A DNA stretch of 64,000 nt, from positions 4,030,001 to 4,094,000 of the forward strand of contig NZ_CP180210.1 in the NCBI RefSeq assembly GCF_047556435.1, given 5' to 3'. Positions within the stretch are counted from its first letter, which is position 1. Each line of letters begins with the position of its first letter. The notes below the pieces were generated by a model. It was given only the letters and a program-made list of their open reading frames with translations. It was not told where the DNA came from and made no database searches. The stretch comes from Alteromonas sp047556435. GTDB lineage: Bacteria > Pseudomonadota > Gammaproteobacteria > Enterobacterales > Alteromonadaceae. A program made the position numbers and the translations under genes. Shown here one piece after another: positions 8,000-17,356 of the stretch.

Positions 8000-8802
8000 T
8001 ACTGAATCCATTTCAGCGGCGGTGTACGCAGGCTGCGTTCTGAGAACACATCATCCGGTAAATCGATGTTGTACTGTGTATTTCTAAACTCCATCAACGT
8101 GTAGCCGCCGGAAGCCAGGTCAGACACTTTTGAGCGCAGCACGGTAGGGAACCCCTGCACCTCTTCTACTGTGACGGTTTCCACACGACGGTAGTGCGTA
8201 CCATCTTCTTTGAAGAAGTCGATTAATACCGGCAGCGATGTGGTTTTATCGATATGCACGATGTAATGCGCAAACTCGACTGAGTCCGGTTGTTTGGGTG
8301 TCGCTTTTAGCACGTACACATCGTTAGTTTCATCCTGCAGCGTAAAGTTATCCTGCGCTACTGCACGGCCCGACACATCTTCATAGAAAAAGTGTGAGCC
8401 GACAAACGAGGTGCGCTTGTCTCCAGCTGAGATGCGCTTTACCAGATCCAGCGCCGGTAGGTACAACCAGCGGTCATCGTCAACATCATTGGCGGCGTGT
8501 TTCTCTACCCGAAACACAGTGTCTTTCACATCAGTGGGCCGTGAGAAAAACACCATCATTTTCTGATCGCCATTATCCTCCACGTCTTTGCGTAGAATGG
8601 TGAATTGACGCATCTGCTTGCGGCCCTGTGCATCCACAATCAACATACGTGCGTCGGCGCGACCATCATCGCCGGCGTAATACGCGATTTTCTCTGCCTG
8701 CTTAATCAGCGCGTTTACGTCCACATCCTGCGCCATGGTCGTGTGGCCGAACAACAACACAGCACTCAGTGAAGCCAGTAATTTACGTTTGAAAAATGTC
8801 AT
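7999..8802 (-). CDS. LolA-like outer-membrane lipoprotein-sorting family protein
   Basis: 267 residues with a signal peptide (about 1-24, TTMAQ). It matches the 'outer membrane lipoprotein-sorting protein' family: DGRADARMLIVDAQGRKQMRQ, RWLYLPALDLVKRISAGDKR and GSHFFYEDVSGR are familiar family blocks. Members have a LolA/LolB-like half-barrel able to hold a lipid. It is the middle gene between an MMPL pump (12 nt upstream) and a barrel protein (1-nt overlap), so it may ferry a lipid from the pump to the outer membrane. It is distinct from the housekeeping LolA. Confidence 0.85.
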   Translation of the reverse strand: MTFFKRKLLASLSAVLLFGHTTMAQDVDVNALIKQAEKIAYYAGDDGRADARMLIVDAQGRKQMRQFTILRKDVEDNGDQKMMVFFSRPTDVKDTVFRVEKHAANDVDDDRWLYLPALDLVKRISAGDKRTSFVGSHFFYEDVSGRAVAQDNFTLQDETNDVYVLKATPKQPDSVEFAHYIVHIDKTTSLPVLIDFFKEDGTHYRRVETVTVEEVQGFPTVLRSKVSDLASGGYTLMEFRNTQYNIDLPDDVFSERSLRTPPLKWIQ

Positions 8803-8814
8803 TGTTACCTCTCC

Positions 8815-11388
8815 TTATTCCGAAGGCACAAACACCCAGCGACGAAGCAAGGTCATCGACGCTGGCAAAACCAACAAAGTGACCAGGGCAGAAATCGCCA
8901 TAATACTGGCCAAAAATACGCCCACGGTGATGTACGGCACCAGTGGCGCGAACAGCAGTGGCGTGAACCCCAGGGCAATCACCAGTGCGTTGCGGGTAAT
9001 GGCACTGGCCGGCTCGGCAAACATGTTGTTCATAGTGTTGGCAACATCACCGGTTTCACGAAACGTGGCCCGGGCGCGCTCTAAGAAGTGGATCGCAAAA
9101 TCCACCGACAAGCCCAGTGTCAGGGCGGACAGCACGGCGATGGGCATGTCGTAGTCTTTACCGACAATGCCGATTAGCCCGTAAATAAACGTGATGGTAA
9201 TAGTCAGCGGCAGCATCGCCAGCACGCCATAGATGAAAGAGCGGAACAGCAACACCATCATAATAAACACAATGACAAACGCGCTCAGCAGGCTGTCCAG
9301 CATGCCTGCCACCATGTTGTCCTGCCACACCACATTCAGGTACGCCTTTCCGGCCCAGTCAGCTGACAAGCCTGCAGGCAACGGATTGCTGTCAATATAG
9401 CGATCTACCAGTGACACCACGTCCGTCATATCCTGATTATCACCACTGGTAAGCTGTAGCCAGATTAAGCTGCTGCGGTAATCCGGCGTGACAAAGTGCC
9501 AGAGATCGTTGGGGCGGTGTGACGACTGGTATTGCAATAACGTTTGTGCGACCGCGGCGCTGGAATCTGGCAATGTATAATCTTTTTCATCACCAGAACG
9601 TAACTCACGGTTCACCACTTTCACCACATCAGCCAGTGAGTTGGATTTGCCCACTTTGCCGGTGGTGTTCAGGTAGTTCTGCATGCGCTCGATATACGCC
9701 AGAACCTCCGGCGACTGAAAGGTTTTCATAGCAGACTGGGCGGCGTCGGCCTTTGCCATGACCGCATCCAGATAGGCCAGCTCTTCTGCGCTATCCACCT
9801 CAAACAGCTTATCGTCAATGGCCATGATCAGCCACTGGATACGCTCGTTCTGAGACTGTTCAGCCACATTCGCTGTTACGGTGCCAAGCCATGCATCCAG
9901 CGTGGCCGGGGCGGCCGGCTCTGATAGCAATGAGTCAACTGTTGGCATCGCACGCTCATCACTCAGCACCAGGTATGCATTGTATGTCCCGGCGAAATTG
10001 TCGTTTAATACCCGGTCAGCCACGCGAATTTCATGATCGGACTTAAACCAGCGCACCGGGTTGTCGTTAATCTGAATTTGCGTAATGCCCCACACCGAGA
10101 CTGCGAAAATGACGCCGAATGTCACCAGCAGTGCCCCACGATAATGATTGGCAATGTACCCCAACCCGCGCGCAATCCGTGCAACCCGCGACCCTTCACT
10201 GCTTCCCTCATGCAAAGTGGCCTGCAGCTTAGTCAGGGCACTATCGCTCATACGGGAAATATAGGCCGGAATAAAGGTAATGGTTACCATAAACGCAAAC
10301 AGAATGCCGAAACCCACGAAGGCCCCGAAAATCTGCACCGGTGGAATGGGCGTTAGCATCAGCGAGAAGAAACCAACCGATGAAGTTATTGAGGTATACA
10401 GCATCGGCGTGAACAAATGCTCCACTACCTTAGTAATGGTCTTCGATGCGCTTTCGCCCGGTTTATACCGGTCTGAAAACTCTGACAAAATATGCACCGA
10501 GTCTACTACCGCAATGGGCATCAGAAAGATGGCGATCATGGATGACATGATGTGCACAGTAAAACCAAAACCGATTAGCAGGCCCATGGTGACAATCACG
10601 GTGGCCATTGCCACCACCATGGGCGCGGTAATTAGCGGCAAATTACGGAAGAACAGGAATAACAGGATAAAGATTGTCAGCCCGGCCAGCGGTGCTGAAA
10701 TGCCCATTTGTACAAACATTTCAAAACCAAACTGATCTTCCGCCACCGGCAGGCCGGTGATATACCAGGCGTTGTTGCTTGTCAGTGATTGCGTTGCAGC
10801 GCGAATGTCTTGGGCGATGCGGTAGCTTTCGTTTTTGTCAGCAATAGGCACATAGATGGCAGCCGCTTTGGCATTCTTCGACACCAGCGTGTCGTAAAAC
10901 AACGGCAGACGTTCAATATTCTCTCTGATTTGTTGCGCTTCCTGCTCAGAGGCTGGCGGGCGTGGCATCATCCATTCAAAACGAATCGTTCCCGCGCCTT
11001 CCTGGGAGATATTGTCTACCGTTGAGACCGACATCACGTCAGCATCAATCACGCCTTCGATAGCAAGAATTTCATCGGTGAGCACATGAATGTCCGATAA
11101 GGCCGTCTGGGTATACACACCGTCTTCGCCCTCGTTGACGACACCTACCACAATCGCATCATGCATGGCGAAATCACGTTTTGTCTGGTTATGGAAAACC
11201 CGCGACGGATGATCTTCGCTCAACATATTTTCCGGATCGGTATCAATCTGGATACGGGGTATCTGGCTACCAGCGCCCACCGCAATCAGTAGCAGCAATG
11301 CATACACCCACAACGGCTTTTGCGTACTAAACTCGACTACCCAATGCAATATCTTTTTCATTTTCCCGGCAACACTACCTGATGACAT
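8815..11388 (-). CDS. MMPL/RND-family transporter
   Basis: 857 residues. Two homologous halves, each with one membrane helix, a large periplasmic loop and five more helices, as in MMPL/HpnN-type RND pumps. Visible features include VYALLLLIAVGAG near the N-terminus, IAIFLMPIAVVDSVHIL in half one (about 285-301) and LTLGLSVDFAIHFLERAR in half two (about 755-772). The GxSVDFAIH block is the proton-relay/transmembrane signature. It probably exports lipids or hydrophobic molecules. It heads a three-gene operon with a LolA-like protein and a barrel. The ATG is preceded by AGGAATAC. Confidence 0.9.
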   Translation of the reverse strand: MSSGSVAGKMKKILHWVVEFSTQKPLWVYALLLLIAVGAGSQIPRIQIDTDPENMLSEDHPSRVFHNQTKRDFAMHDAIVVGVVNEGEDGVYTQTALSDIHVLTDEILAIEGVIDADVMSVSTVDNISQEGAGTIRFEWMMPRPPASEQEAQQIRENIERLPLFYDTLVSKNAKAAAIYVPIADKNESYRIAQDIRAATQSLTSNNAWYITGLPVAEDQFGFEMFVQMGISAPLAGLTIFILLFLFFRNLPLITAPMVVAMATVIVTMGLLIGFGFTVHIMSSMIAIFLMPIAVVDSVHILSEFSDRYKPGESASKTITKVVEHLFTPMLYTSITSSVGFFSLMLTPIPPVQIFGAFVGFGILFAFMVTITFIPAYISRMSDSALTKLQATLHEGSSEGSRVARIARGLGYIANHYRGALLVTFGVIFAVSVWGITQIQINDNPVRWFKSDHEIRVADRVLNDNFAGTYNAYLVLSDERAMPTVDSLLSEPAAPATLDAWLGTVTANVAEQSQNERIQWLIMAIDDKLFEVDSAEELAYLDAVMAKADAAQSAMKTFQSPEVLAYIERMQNYLNTTGKVGKSNSLADVVKVVNRELRSGDEKDYTLPDSSAAVAQTLLQYQSSHRPNDLWHFVTPDYRSSLIWLQLTSGDNQDMTDVVSLVDRYIDSNPLPAGLSADWAGKAYLNVVWQDNMVAGMLDSLLSAFVIVFIMMVLLFRSFIYGVLAMLPLTITITFIYGLIGIVGKDYDMPIAVLSALTLGLSVDFAIHFLERARATFRETGDVANTMNNMFAEPASAITRNALVIALGFTPLLFAPLVPYITVGVFLASIMAISALVTLLVLPASMTLLRRWVFVPSE

Positions 11389-11411
11389 GTATTCCTATTA
11401 TATGCACATAA

Positions 11412-11438
11412 TCTTATATATCAACTTTCTTATATATC
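11412..11438 (-). promoter_or_regulatory. direct repeat in the MMPL operon promoter region
   Basis: The 11-mer TCTTATATATC occurs at 11412-11422 and again at 11428-11438, a 16-bp period. It lies 24-50 nt before the MMPL start codon and between divergent genes. Could be a regulator site or only AT-rich promoter DNA. Confidence 0.35.
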
Positions 11439-11486
11439 TTTTTACCCGCAATCCTTGAAAGAAAACGCCATAAGCTGTAACTTACT

Positions 11487-11505
11487 GCGAATCATTCTCA
11501 TTTGC
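11487..11505 (+). promoter_or_regulatory. Fur box
   Basis: GCGAATCATTCTCATTTGC; its complement matches the 19-bp Fur consensus at 12 of 19 positions including the AATGAGAATGATT core. It lies 25-43 nt before the siderophore receptor start, as expected for iron-repressed expression. Confidence 0.75.
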
Positions 11506-11529
11506 ACTACACTTTAGATCAAGGACACT

Positions 11530-13683
11530 ATGAAAGCTTCACGCCTCTTTCCTTTAACTTTACTCGCATTAGGTCTTTCTACCGCATTATCTGCTCAGGA
11601 AAATTCTGCGCAAAACCAGAATGTACAGCAGGTACCCGGTGAAAGTGATATCGAAAAGCTTACTGTCAGCGGTCAGCGTCTACAGGGGTATCGCTACAAT
11701 GAAGCAGAGGGTGCATCACCGTTATCGATCAGTATTAAAGATCTACCACAGTCTGTGTCGGTTATCGGCCTTGAGCAGATCCGCGACTATTCACTGAACG
11801 ATGTAAACACTCTGCTGAATAATGTGACTGGCGTAAATGTAGAAGAAGTAGAGACGGATCGCACCTATTATACGGCCCGCGGCTTCGATATTTCCAACTT
11901 CCAGGTGGACGGGCTGGGCTTGCCGGTCATCAACGGCAACACCCATGGCGATCTGGACACCGCAATTTACGACCGCGTAGAAGTCATTCGGGGAGCTAAT
12001 GGCCTGATGACAGGCGTGGGCAATCCATCAGCAACCGTTAATCTGGTTAGAAAAAAGCCTACCGAAGATAACTTTGTATCAGTTCGTGGCCAAATTGGTA
12101 GCTGGAACAACAAGCGCCTGGATGTCGATGCATCAGGCAAACTTACCGACAACGTCAGTGGTCGTGTGGTGCTGGCAAAGCAAGATAAAGCGTCGTATCT
12201 GGACCGCTACGAAGTCGACAAAACGATTGCCTATGGTGTGCTATCTGCCGACCTGTCTGAAAATACTGAAATTCTGGTCGGCGCAAGCCAGCAAAAAAGC
12301 GATGCCAAAGGTAACATGTGGGGCGCACTCACACTGTTTTATTCAGACGGTTCGCCGACGAATTTTCCAACCAGCACTAACACTGCGGCTGACTGGTCAC
12401 GTTGGGATGTGACCGATACCCGCGTATTCGCCAGTCTTGAACATCAGTTGTCTGCAGACTGGACGCTGAATGCAGACTACATGCACGTAGATACCGATGA
12501 GGACTCATTGCTGTTTTATACTTACTCATCGATTGATCCTGAGACGGGCCTGGGTCTGATTGGTTATGCCAGCGAGTATGATCTTGATGATAAGCAAGAC
12601 TATGCCGACATCAAATTAAGCGGCGTGTTTGAGGCATTTGGTCAGCGTCACGACGTAGTATTCGGAGTAAACTATGGTCATCTTGAGTATCAGGACCGCT
12701 CTCTTTACGACTTCCACACCGGCAACGGTTTCCCGGCCTTACCAGCCACGGACGATTTTGACGGCGATGTCCCCTTCCCTGAACTTACCGATACGGGCCC
12801 GGACTACACCAGTGATGTTACTCAGCGCCAGACGGCATACTATGCCGCCACTAACCTTACTCTGAGTCGTGATCTGAATCTGATTCTTGGTGCGCGTTAT
12901 AACGATATAGAAATTGAAGGCACGTCTTACGCCGTAGATGAAACCTCAGATGCTTCAGAGCTGGTGCCATACGCAGGGCTGGTTTACGCACTGAATAACG
13001 ACATCAACCTGTATGCCAGCTACACCGAAACCTTCCAGACGCAAACTGAGAAGAACGAGAACTTCGAACGTCTAGACCCGGTTACCGGCGAAGCGGCTGA
13101 AGTGGGTATGAAAGCTTCACTGTTCAACGACAGTGCACTTTTAACCGTGGCGTACTTTGATATCAAACAGACCAACCTGGCTGTGTATTCAGCAGATATC
13201 GTCAACCCGGTCACCGGCGTACCGGAATCTGTGTATGAAGGCAGTGAAGGCATTAATTCAAAAGGTTGGGAGCTGGATATTTCCGGCGCGCTTCTGCCGA
13301 ATTTGCAAACCTCACTGGGGGTAACGGTATTTGATATTGATGGTAATGATCAGGTTGAAGCCTACACTCCAGAGAAGAAGCTAAACCTGGCGACCAACTA
13401 TCAGTTTGAATCGATGCCAGAATTGAGAGTGGGCGCATCCGTGCAGTGGCAGGATGCCATTTTTCGCGAGCAGGGTGCTGTCGACGGCGTCCCCTTCTAC
13501 TCCCGTCAGGACAGCTACACCCTGGTTAACCTGATGGCCAGCTATGATGTGACTAACGCAGTAAGGGTTAGCGCGAACGTAAATAATCTGACGGACGAAC
13601 GCTATTTAACCACGCTGTACTGGGCACAAAGCTTCTATGGTGCACCGCGCAATTATATGTTGTCGGTAAACTGGACATACTAG
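11530..13683 (+). CDS. TonB-dependent siderophore receptor (FhuE/FpvA-like)
   Basis: 717 residues. Signal peptide about 1-22, a plug domain from about 60 to 185 (ISIKDLPQSVSVIGLEQIRD, then RVEVIRGANGLMTGVGNPSA and VNLVRKKPT) and a C-terminal barrel ending in an aromatic residue (SVNWTY). The block FDISNFQVDGLGLP and the RGANGLM motif are typical of ferric hydroxamate/coprogen receptors (FhuE, FoxA, FpvA types). There is no N-terminal signalling domain. It imports a ferric siderophore across the outer membrane using TonB. The Fur box upstream fits iron control. The exact siderophore cannot be told. Confidence 0.9.
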   Translation: MKASRLFPLTLLALGLSTALSAQENSAQNQNVQQVPGESDIEKLTVSGQRLQGYRYNEAEGASPLSISIKDLPQSVSVIGLEQIRDYSLNDVNTLLNNVTGVNVEEVETDRTYYTARGFDISNFQVDGLGLPVINGNTHGDLDTAIYDRVEVIRGANGLMTGVGNPSATVNLVRKKPTEDNFVSVRGQIGSWNNKRLDVDASGKLTDNVSGRVVLAKQDKASYLDRYEVDKTIAYGVLSADLSENTEILVGASQQKSDAKGNMWGALTLFYSDGSPTNFPTSTNTAADWSRWDVTDTRVFASLEHQLSADWTLNADYMHVDTDEDSLLFYTYSSIDPETGLGLIGYASEYDLDDKQDYADIKLSGVFEAFGQRHDVVFGVNYGHLEYQDRSLYDFHTGNGFPALPATDDFDGDVPFPELTDTGPDYTSDVTQRQTAYYAATNLTLSRDLNLILGARYNDIEIEGTSYAVDETSDASELVPYAGLVYALNNDINLYASYTETFQTQTEKNENFERLDPVTGEAAEVGMKASLFNDSALLTVAYFDIKQTNLAVYSADIVNPVTGVPESVYEGSEGINSKGWELDISGALLPNLQTSLGVTVFDIDGNDQVEAYTPEKKLNLATNYQFESMPELRVGASVQWQDAIFREQGAVDGVPFYSRQDSYTLVNLMASYDVTNAVRVSANVNNLTDERYLTTLYWAQSFYGAPRNYMLSVNWTY

Positions 13684-13693
13684 TCTCCCTGAC

Positions 13694-13733
13694 AGGTGCT
13701 GCTAAGCCTTTTGTATTAGCCAGCACCTTTTTT
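13694..13733 (+). terminator. terminator of siderophore receptor gene
   Basis: Arms AGGTGCTG-CTAA and TTAGCCAGCACCT with a one-base bulge, followed by a six-base T-run; 11 nt after the stop codon. Confidence 0.85.
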
Positions 13734-14015
13734 ATACCAACAGTCAAGATTTCACGGTTAGCAACACATTACCGATTTGTTATTTCGTTAAGGCCCATCA
13801 AACTAACCAGTAGGGCGTGGCGGTGTTTCTCACGGTAATCCCTGGTGACTGTATCTGCAAAATTTCCTTCATTATACTTTCGTTGTAGTTGTGTCTGTAA
13901 GAAACGACACACTATGAGAAAAAAATACTCACAAGATGAAAATAAATTTATCTTTGATCTCAAGAATCTATAAACAACTCATAATTATCAATTAGTTACG
14001 GCATTTTTACAGGAT
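13734..14015. other. intergenic region upstream of BON gene
   Basis: About 280 AT-rich bases with no credible gene. Its 3' end leads into the sigma-54 promoter at 14016. An enhancer-binding-protein site may lie here, but I see no clear palindrome. Confidence 0.35.
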
Positions 14016-14031
14016 TGGCACGCTCTTGGCT
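14016..14031 (+). promoter_or_regulatory. sigma-54 (-24/-12) promoter of BON gene
   Basis: TGGCACGCTCTTGGCT: the -24 element TGGCACG is perfect and the -12 GC is at the correct spacing (consensus TGGCACG-N4-TTGC, one mismatch in TTGC). Predicted transcript start near 14042 gives a leader of about 25 nt with the RBS AGGAGA. The upstream GCATTTTTA is shared with the csbD promoter at 29701. Confidence 0.72.
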
Positions 14032-14066
14032 TACTGATTAATACAGACAACGAACAGGAGACAGCA

Positions 14067-14627
14067 ATGACACGTTTATTTAGCGTAACTGCAACGATTG
14101 CAGCATTGACCTTGTCTTCGCCAGTACTCGCTGATGATTCGGGCAACCAATGGAAAGCATCAGCCAAGGACGCATGGATTGATGGTAAAGCCGAAGCCAC
14201 GCTTCTGTTCAATGGTCAGTTAAACACATTCGACATAAACACGGACGTCAGGGACGGAAAAGTCATCCTAACAGGAAAGGTCGACAGTGAAGTCGACAAA
14301 GCGCTTGCCACGGAGTTAGTCAAGTCGCTGGATGGTGTTGAATCTGTTGATAACCGGTTGTCTGTGATCACACCAGATGATTTTGATGGTGATTGGGACG
14401 CGTTCACACGAGATTTGCAGGATGCAAAAGTAGTAACGGTAATTAAAACCCGCTTACTATTGGACGATCAACTCTCTGGTATCGACATTGATGTTAAATC
14501 AAAACAAGGGATTGTTACTCTTTCTGGCACCGTGAGATCCGAAAGTGAACGGGATCTGGCGATAGCCATAGCAACGAACACTGATGACGTCGATGACGTA
14601 ATAAGTGAACTGTCTGTAGACAGTTAA
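14067..14627 (+). CDS. periplasmic protein with two BON domains (OsmY-like)
   Basis: 186 residues. Signal peptide about 1-22 (SSPVLAD) and two BON domains at about 36-101 and 120-185, each with the beta-strand pattern TDVRDGKVILTGKV / VKSKQGIVTLSGTV and the conserved glycine. OsmY-type proteins are periplasmic, stress-induced and thought to bind lipid or stabilise outer-membrane proteins. Preceded by an excellent -24/-12 promoter, so expression probably depends on sigma-54. Transcribed alone and closed by the terminator at 14675. Confidence 0.88.
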   Translation: MTRLFSVTATIAALTLSSPVLADDSGNQWKASAKDAWIDGKAEATLLFNGQLNTFDINTDVRDGKVILTGKVDSEVDKALATELVKSLDGVESVDNRLSVITPDDFDGDWDAFTRDLQDAKVVTVIKTRLLLDDQLSGIDIDVKSKQGIVTLSGTVRSESERDLAIAIATNTDDVDDVISELSVDS

Positions 14628-14674
14628 CCTCTCCCCTCTAGGCCTATTCAGGCCTTAACATTACCTCTGATTTG

Positions 14675-14702
14675 GCCCGCTATTTTAGCGGGCATTTTTT
14701 TT
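14675..14702 (+). terminator. terminator of BON gene
   Basis: Perfect 8-bp arms GCCCGCTA / TAGCGGGC with loop TTT, then A and a run of eight Ts. Confidence 0.92.
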
Positions 14703-14828
14703 GTCCTTTTCGCAGTACTTTTGTCATCGGGAAGTCGAACAACTGCCTTTCAAAGCCTGATTACGGACTTTTAACAGCCCACTTTCAGTTTTTAAAACAA
14801 CATCAAATACCGCAGTGCGAAATAATCT

Positions 14829-14858
14829 TTTACAATAACTCAACTTTTAGTTTACAAT
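14829..14858 (+). promoter_or_regulatory. sigma-70 promoter of the FadJ-like gene
   Basis: TTTACA (14829-14834), 18-bp spacer, TACAAT (14853-14858). Transcription from about 14865 gives a very short leader to the ATG at 14888 and excludes the upstream in-frame extension. Confidence 0.55.
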
Positions 14859-14887
14859 GCCGGCAGGCTGATAACGAGGTTTCGCTC

Positions 14888-17023
14888 ATGTGTGACGTGG
14901 TAAAGCTTGAAAGAGAAGATGATATAGCAATCATCACTATCAATAACCCGCCGGTGAATGCCCTTTCCGGTCGCGTTCGACGCGAATTGAAGGACGCTTT
15001 TCTCGCCTTTCAAAAAGACAAAAAGCTACTCGCAGCCGTATTACATGGCGAACACAGTGCGTTTTCTGCCGGTGTTGATATTCATGAATTTTGTAAGCCT
15101 ACGGACGCGCCTTCACTACCTGAATTGCTCGCAATCATCGACGATATTGAAAAACCAGTAGTGGCGGCAATCGAAGGTAACGCGCTGGGTGGCGGCCTGG
15201 AGCTGGCATTAACCTGCCATTATCGAATTGCACACAGTCACGCGCAATTGGGATGCCCGGAAGTGAAGTTGGGGATCCTGCCTGGTGCCGGGGGGACGCA
15301 GCGTTTACCCAGATTAATTGGTGCCGAAGCCGCCCTTAACATGATTACCTCTGCCCAGTTCAGCAGTGCCAGAGAGGGCGGTCTAAGCGGACTTATTGAC
15401 AGAGTGGTCGATGAGAATTTGTTGGATAACGCCAAAGAGTATGCCAGACATCTACTGCGCACACACTCTCCCATTCGTCGCCTGAGCGAGCGTAAAGTCA
15501 ATACGGCAGTGTTGAACAAAGACTTTTTTGAGGATTACCGCGACAAGCTGGCAGCCGCCGCCCCCGGTTTCAATGCGCCACTGGCGGCAGTGAATGCCGT
15601 CGAGGCCGCGACCAAAGGTAAATTCGCCAAAGGCATAAGTTTTGAACGCAGCTTGTTCAACGAGTGTTTGCAGTCCGATCAATCCCGTGCCCAGCGTTAC
15701 GTGTTTTTTGCGCAGCGCCGTGCCCCGCGAGTGGACCTGCTTGCAGCAGAGACAACACCAATCACCGTACACACCGTTGGTGTTGTCGGCGCCGGGAAAA
15801 TGGGACAGGGTATCACCACTTCCTGCCTGCTGGCCGGATACCCGGTAACACTTGTAGATCTTAACCAACATGCACTGGATACTGCCAGAGCAGCTATCGA
15901 ACAGTCGCTGACAAGTTTACTGCGAAGACATAAACTCACACACAAACAGCGGGATGCTGCGTTCGCAAGACTTTCTACCTCTCAACAACTAAGTCATGTG
16001 TCAGGGACGGATCTGGTTATTGAAGCGATTCAGGAAGACAGGGATGCAAAGCGGCGCCTGTTCACCGAATTACTCAACCTGCTTTCCTCTAACGCAGTAA
16101 TCGCAACCAACACATCGACCCTGGATATTAATGCACTGGCTGAGGGGCTCAAATCACCAGGCCAACTCGTCGGCATGCACTTTTTTAGCCCAGCACATTT
16201 AATGCAGTTGGTTGAGGTTGTGCAGGGTGACGCTACCCGACCCGCGGCCGTCGCTACCGCCATGGCGATGGCGCGTTCGCTGAAAAAAGTGGCAGTGCTT
16301 TCTGGCGGCAGTGACAGTCTGATTGGCAACCGGATGTTGTCGGTCTACAGCAGAGAAGCGGATGCATTACTGCTGGAAGGGGCCGGCGTTGTGCAAACAG
16401 ACGATGCCATGCGCCGGTTCGGGATGGCCATGGGGCCATTTCAAATGGCAGATCTGATTGGATTGGAGGCTGGCTACCATGCCCGCAAGTCAAGACAACA
16501 ACGCGGCGCAGATAACTTACCTGTTACCAGCCCTGTAGCAGACAAGTTGGTTGAAGCTGAACGAGTAGGGCAAGGTACCGAAGCCGGGTACTACCGTTAT
16601 GAACAAAGCTGTCGAGCGCCGATTCCCGATCCTGCTGTCGACAAGATTATCGACACTACAGCGGCAGACTTATCGATTAGTCGGGTGCCAATTGATGACG
16701 ACACCATTGTTCGTCGCCTCACACTTCGGCTTATCAATGAAGCGTGTAAAATTATTGACGAGGGAATTGTACAGCGTCCTTCCGACATCGATGTTATCTG
16801 GGTAAACGGTTACGGCTTTCCTATTTTTCGTGGAGGGCCGCTGTGCTATGCCGACAGTCTGGGATTGGACAATGTAGTGGCAGAGCTTAACGCACTGGAA
16901 AAGTCGTCAGGACCTCGCTGGAAACCGTCTGCTTACCTGATACAGGCCATGGCAGCGCGCATGCCGCTGGCAAGTTATGACACGCTGTCAGCGGGTGAGC
17001 GCACAGGTAAACGTCGCGCCTGA
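14888..17023 (+). CDS. bifunctional enoyl-CoA hydratase / 3-hydroxyacyl-CoA dehydrogenase (FadJ-like)
   Basis: 711 residues from the ATG at 14888 (GAGG 8-9 nt upstream; promoter just before). Residues 1 to about 190 are a crotonase domain with the oxyanion-hole pattern (HSAFSAGVDIHEF) and the two catalytic glutamates in GGGLELAL (Glu105) and CPEVKLGILPGAGG (Glu125). From about 295 comes the NAD-binding Rossmann motif VGVVGAGKMGQG, and from about 480 the C-terminal dehydrogenase domains (GNRMLSVYSREAD; INEACKIIDEGI, GYGFPIFRGGP). It hydrates trans-enoyl-CoA and oxidises the L-3-hydroxyacyl-CoA in beta-oxidation. It stands alone without a partner thiolase gene; one thiolase lies at 52904. It could serve aromatic side-chain or unusual acyl oxidation. 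Confidence 0.88.
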   Translation: MCDVVKLEREDDIAIITINNPPVNALSGRVRRELKDAFLAFQKDKKLLAAVLHGEHSAFSAGVDIHEFCKPTDAPSLPELLAIIDDIEKPVVAAIEGNALGGGLELALTCHYRIAHSHAQLGCPEVKLGILPGAGGTQRLPRLIGAEAALNMITSAQFSSAREGGLSGLIDRVVDENLLDNAKEYARHLLRTHSPIRRLSERKVNTAVLNKDFFEDYRDKLAAAAPGFNAPLAAVNAVEAATKGKFAKGISFERSLFNECLQSDQSRAQRYVFFAQRRAPRVDLLAAETTPITVHTVGVVGAGKMGQGITTSCLLAGYPVTLVDLNQHALDTARAAIEQSLTSLLRRHKLTHKQRDAAFARLSTSQQLSHVSGTDLVIEAIQEDRDAKRRLFTELLNLLSSNAVIATNTSTLDINALAEGLKSPGQLVGMHFFSPAHLMQLVEVVQGDATRPAAVATAMAMARSLKKVAVLSGGSDSLIGNRMLSVYSREADALLLEGAGVVQTDDAMRRFGMAMGPFQMADLIGLEAGYHARKSRQQRGADNLPVTSPVADKLVEAERVGQGTEAGYYRYEQSCRAPIPDPAVDKIIDTTAADLSISRVPIDDDTIVRRLTLRLINEACKIIDEGIVQRPSDIDVIWVNGYGFPIFRGGPLCYADSLGLDNVVAELNALEKSSGPRWKPSAYLIQAMAARMPLASYDTLSAGERTGKRRA

Positions 17024-17356
17024 ATAAAATTGACTCCCTTCATCGGGTTTCTGTTTCGACCTGTGTAGAATAGGCAATGCCAAACCGCACCGTACAGTTG
17101 TGTTCTCCTGCGATAAAAGCGGATGTCGCCAGCAGTTGGAGAGCATTGCACGGGGCACAGAGACAGTGTGGCTGCGCTGCGCCTTTTGCCGCAAACACAA
17201 CAAGCCTGTATAACCGCGGCGACGGCGTTACCTGACCGACTTTTACGGTATAATGCGTGAAACCGGCGAGATTTATGCCTGATGCGGCAATGCATTTCAA
17301 ACCGATAGGGGTGCCCGGCAGCACCAGTCAATGATAGATCCGGATGTAACCTTAGC
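17024..17356. other. intergenic region with possible tiny zinc-ribbon frame
   Basis: About 330 bases. On the plus strand a frame from GTG at 17100 to the stop at 17211-17213 would encode 37 residues with a C-x4-C and a C-x2-C pair (SCDKSGC, RCAFCRKHNKPV), like a zinc ribbon. It has no RBS or ATG, and could be a gene remnant. A -10 element for the following gene lies at 17249-17254. Confidence 0.25.
17249..17254 (+). promoter_or_regulatory. -10 element upstream of the MFS gene
   Basis: Perfect TATAAT with a weak -35 (GTTACC, 16-bp spacer). It would give a leader of about 95 nt before the ATG at 17357. Confidence 0.45.

Noticed and set aside
10280..10735. 151-codon plus-strand frame
   Set aside because: Antisense to the MMPL transporter, no family features.
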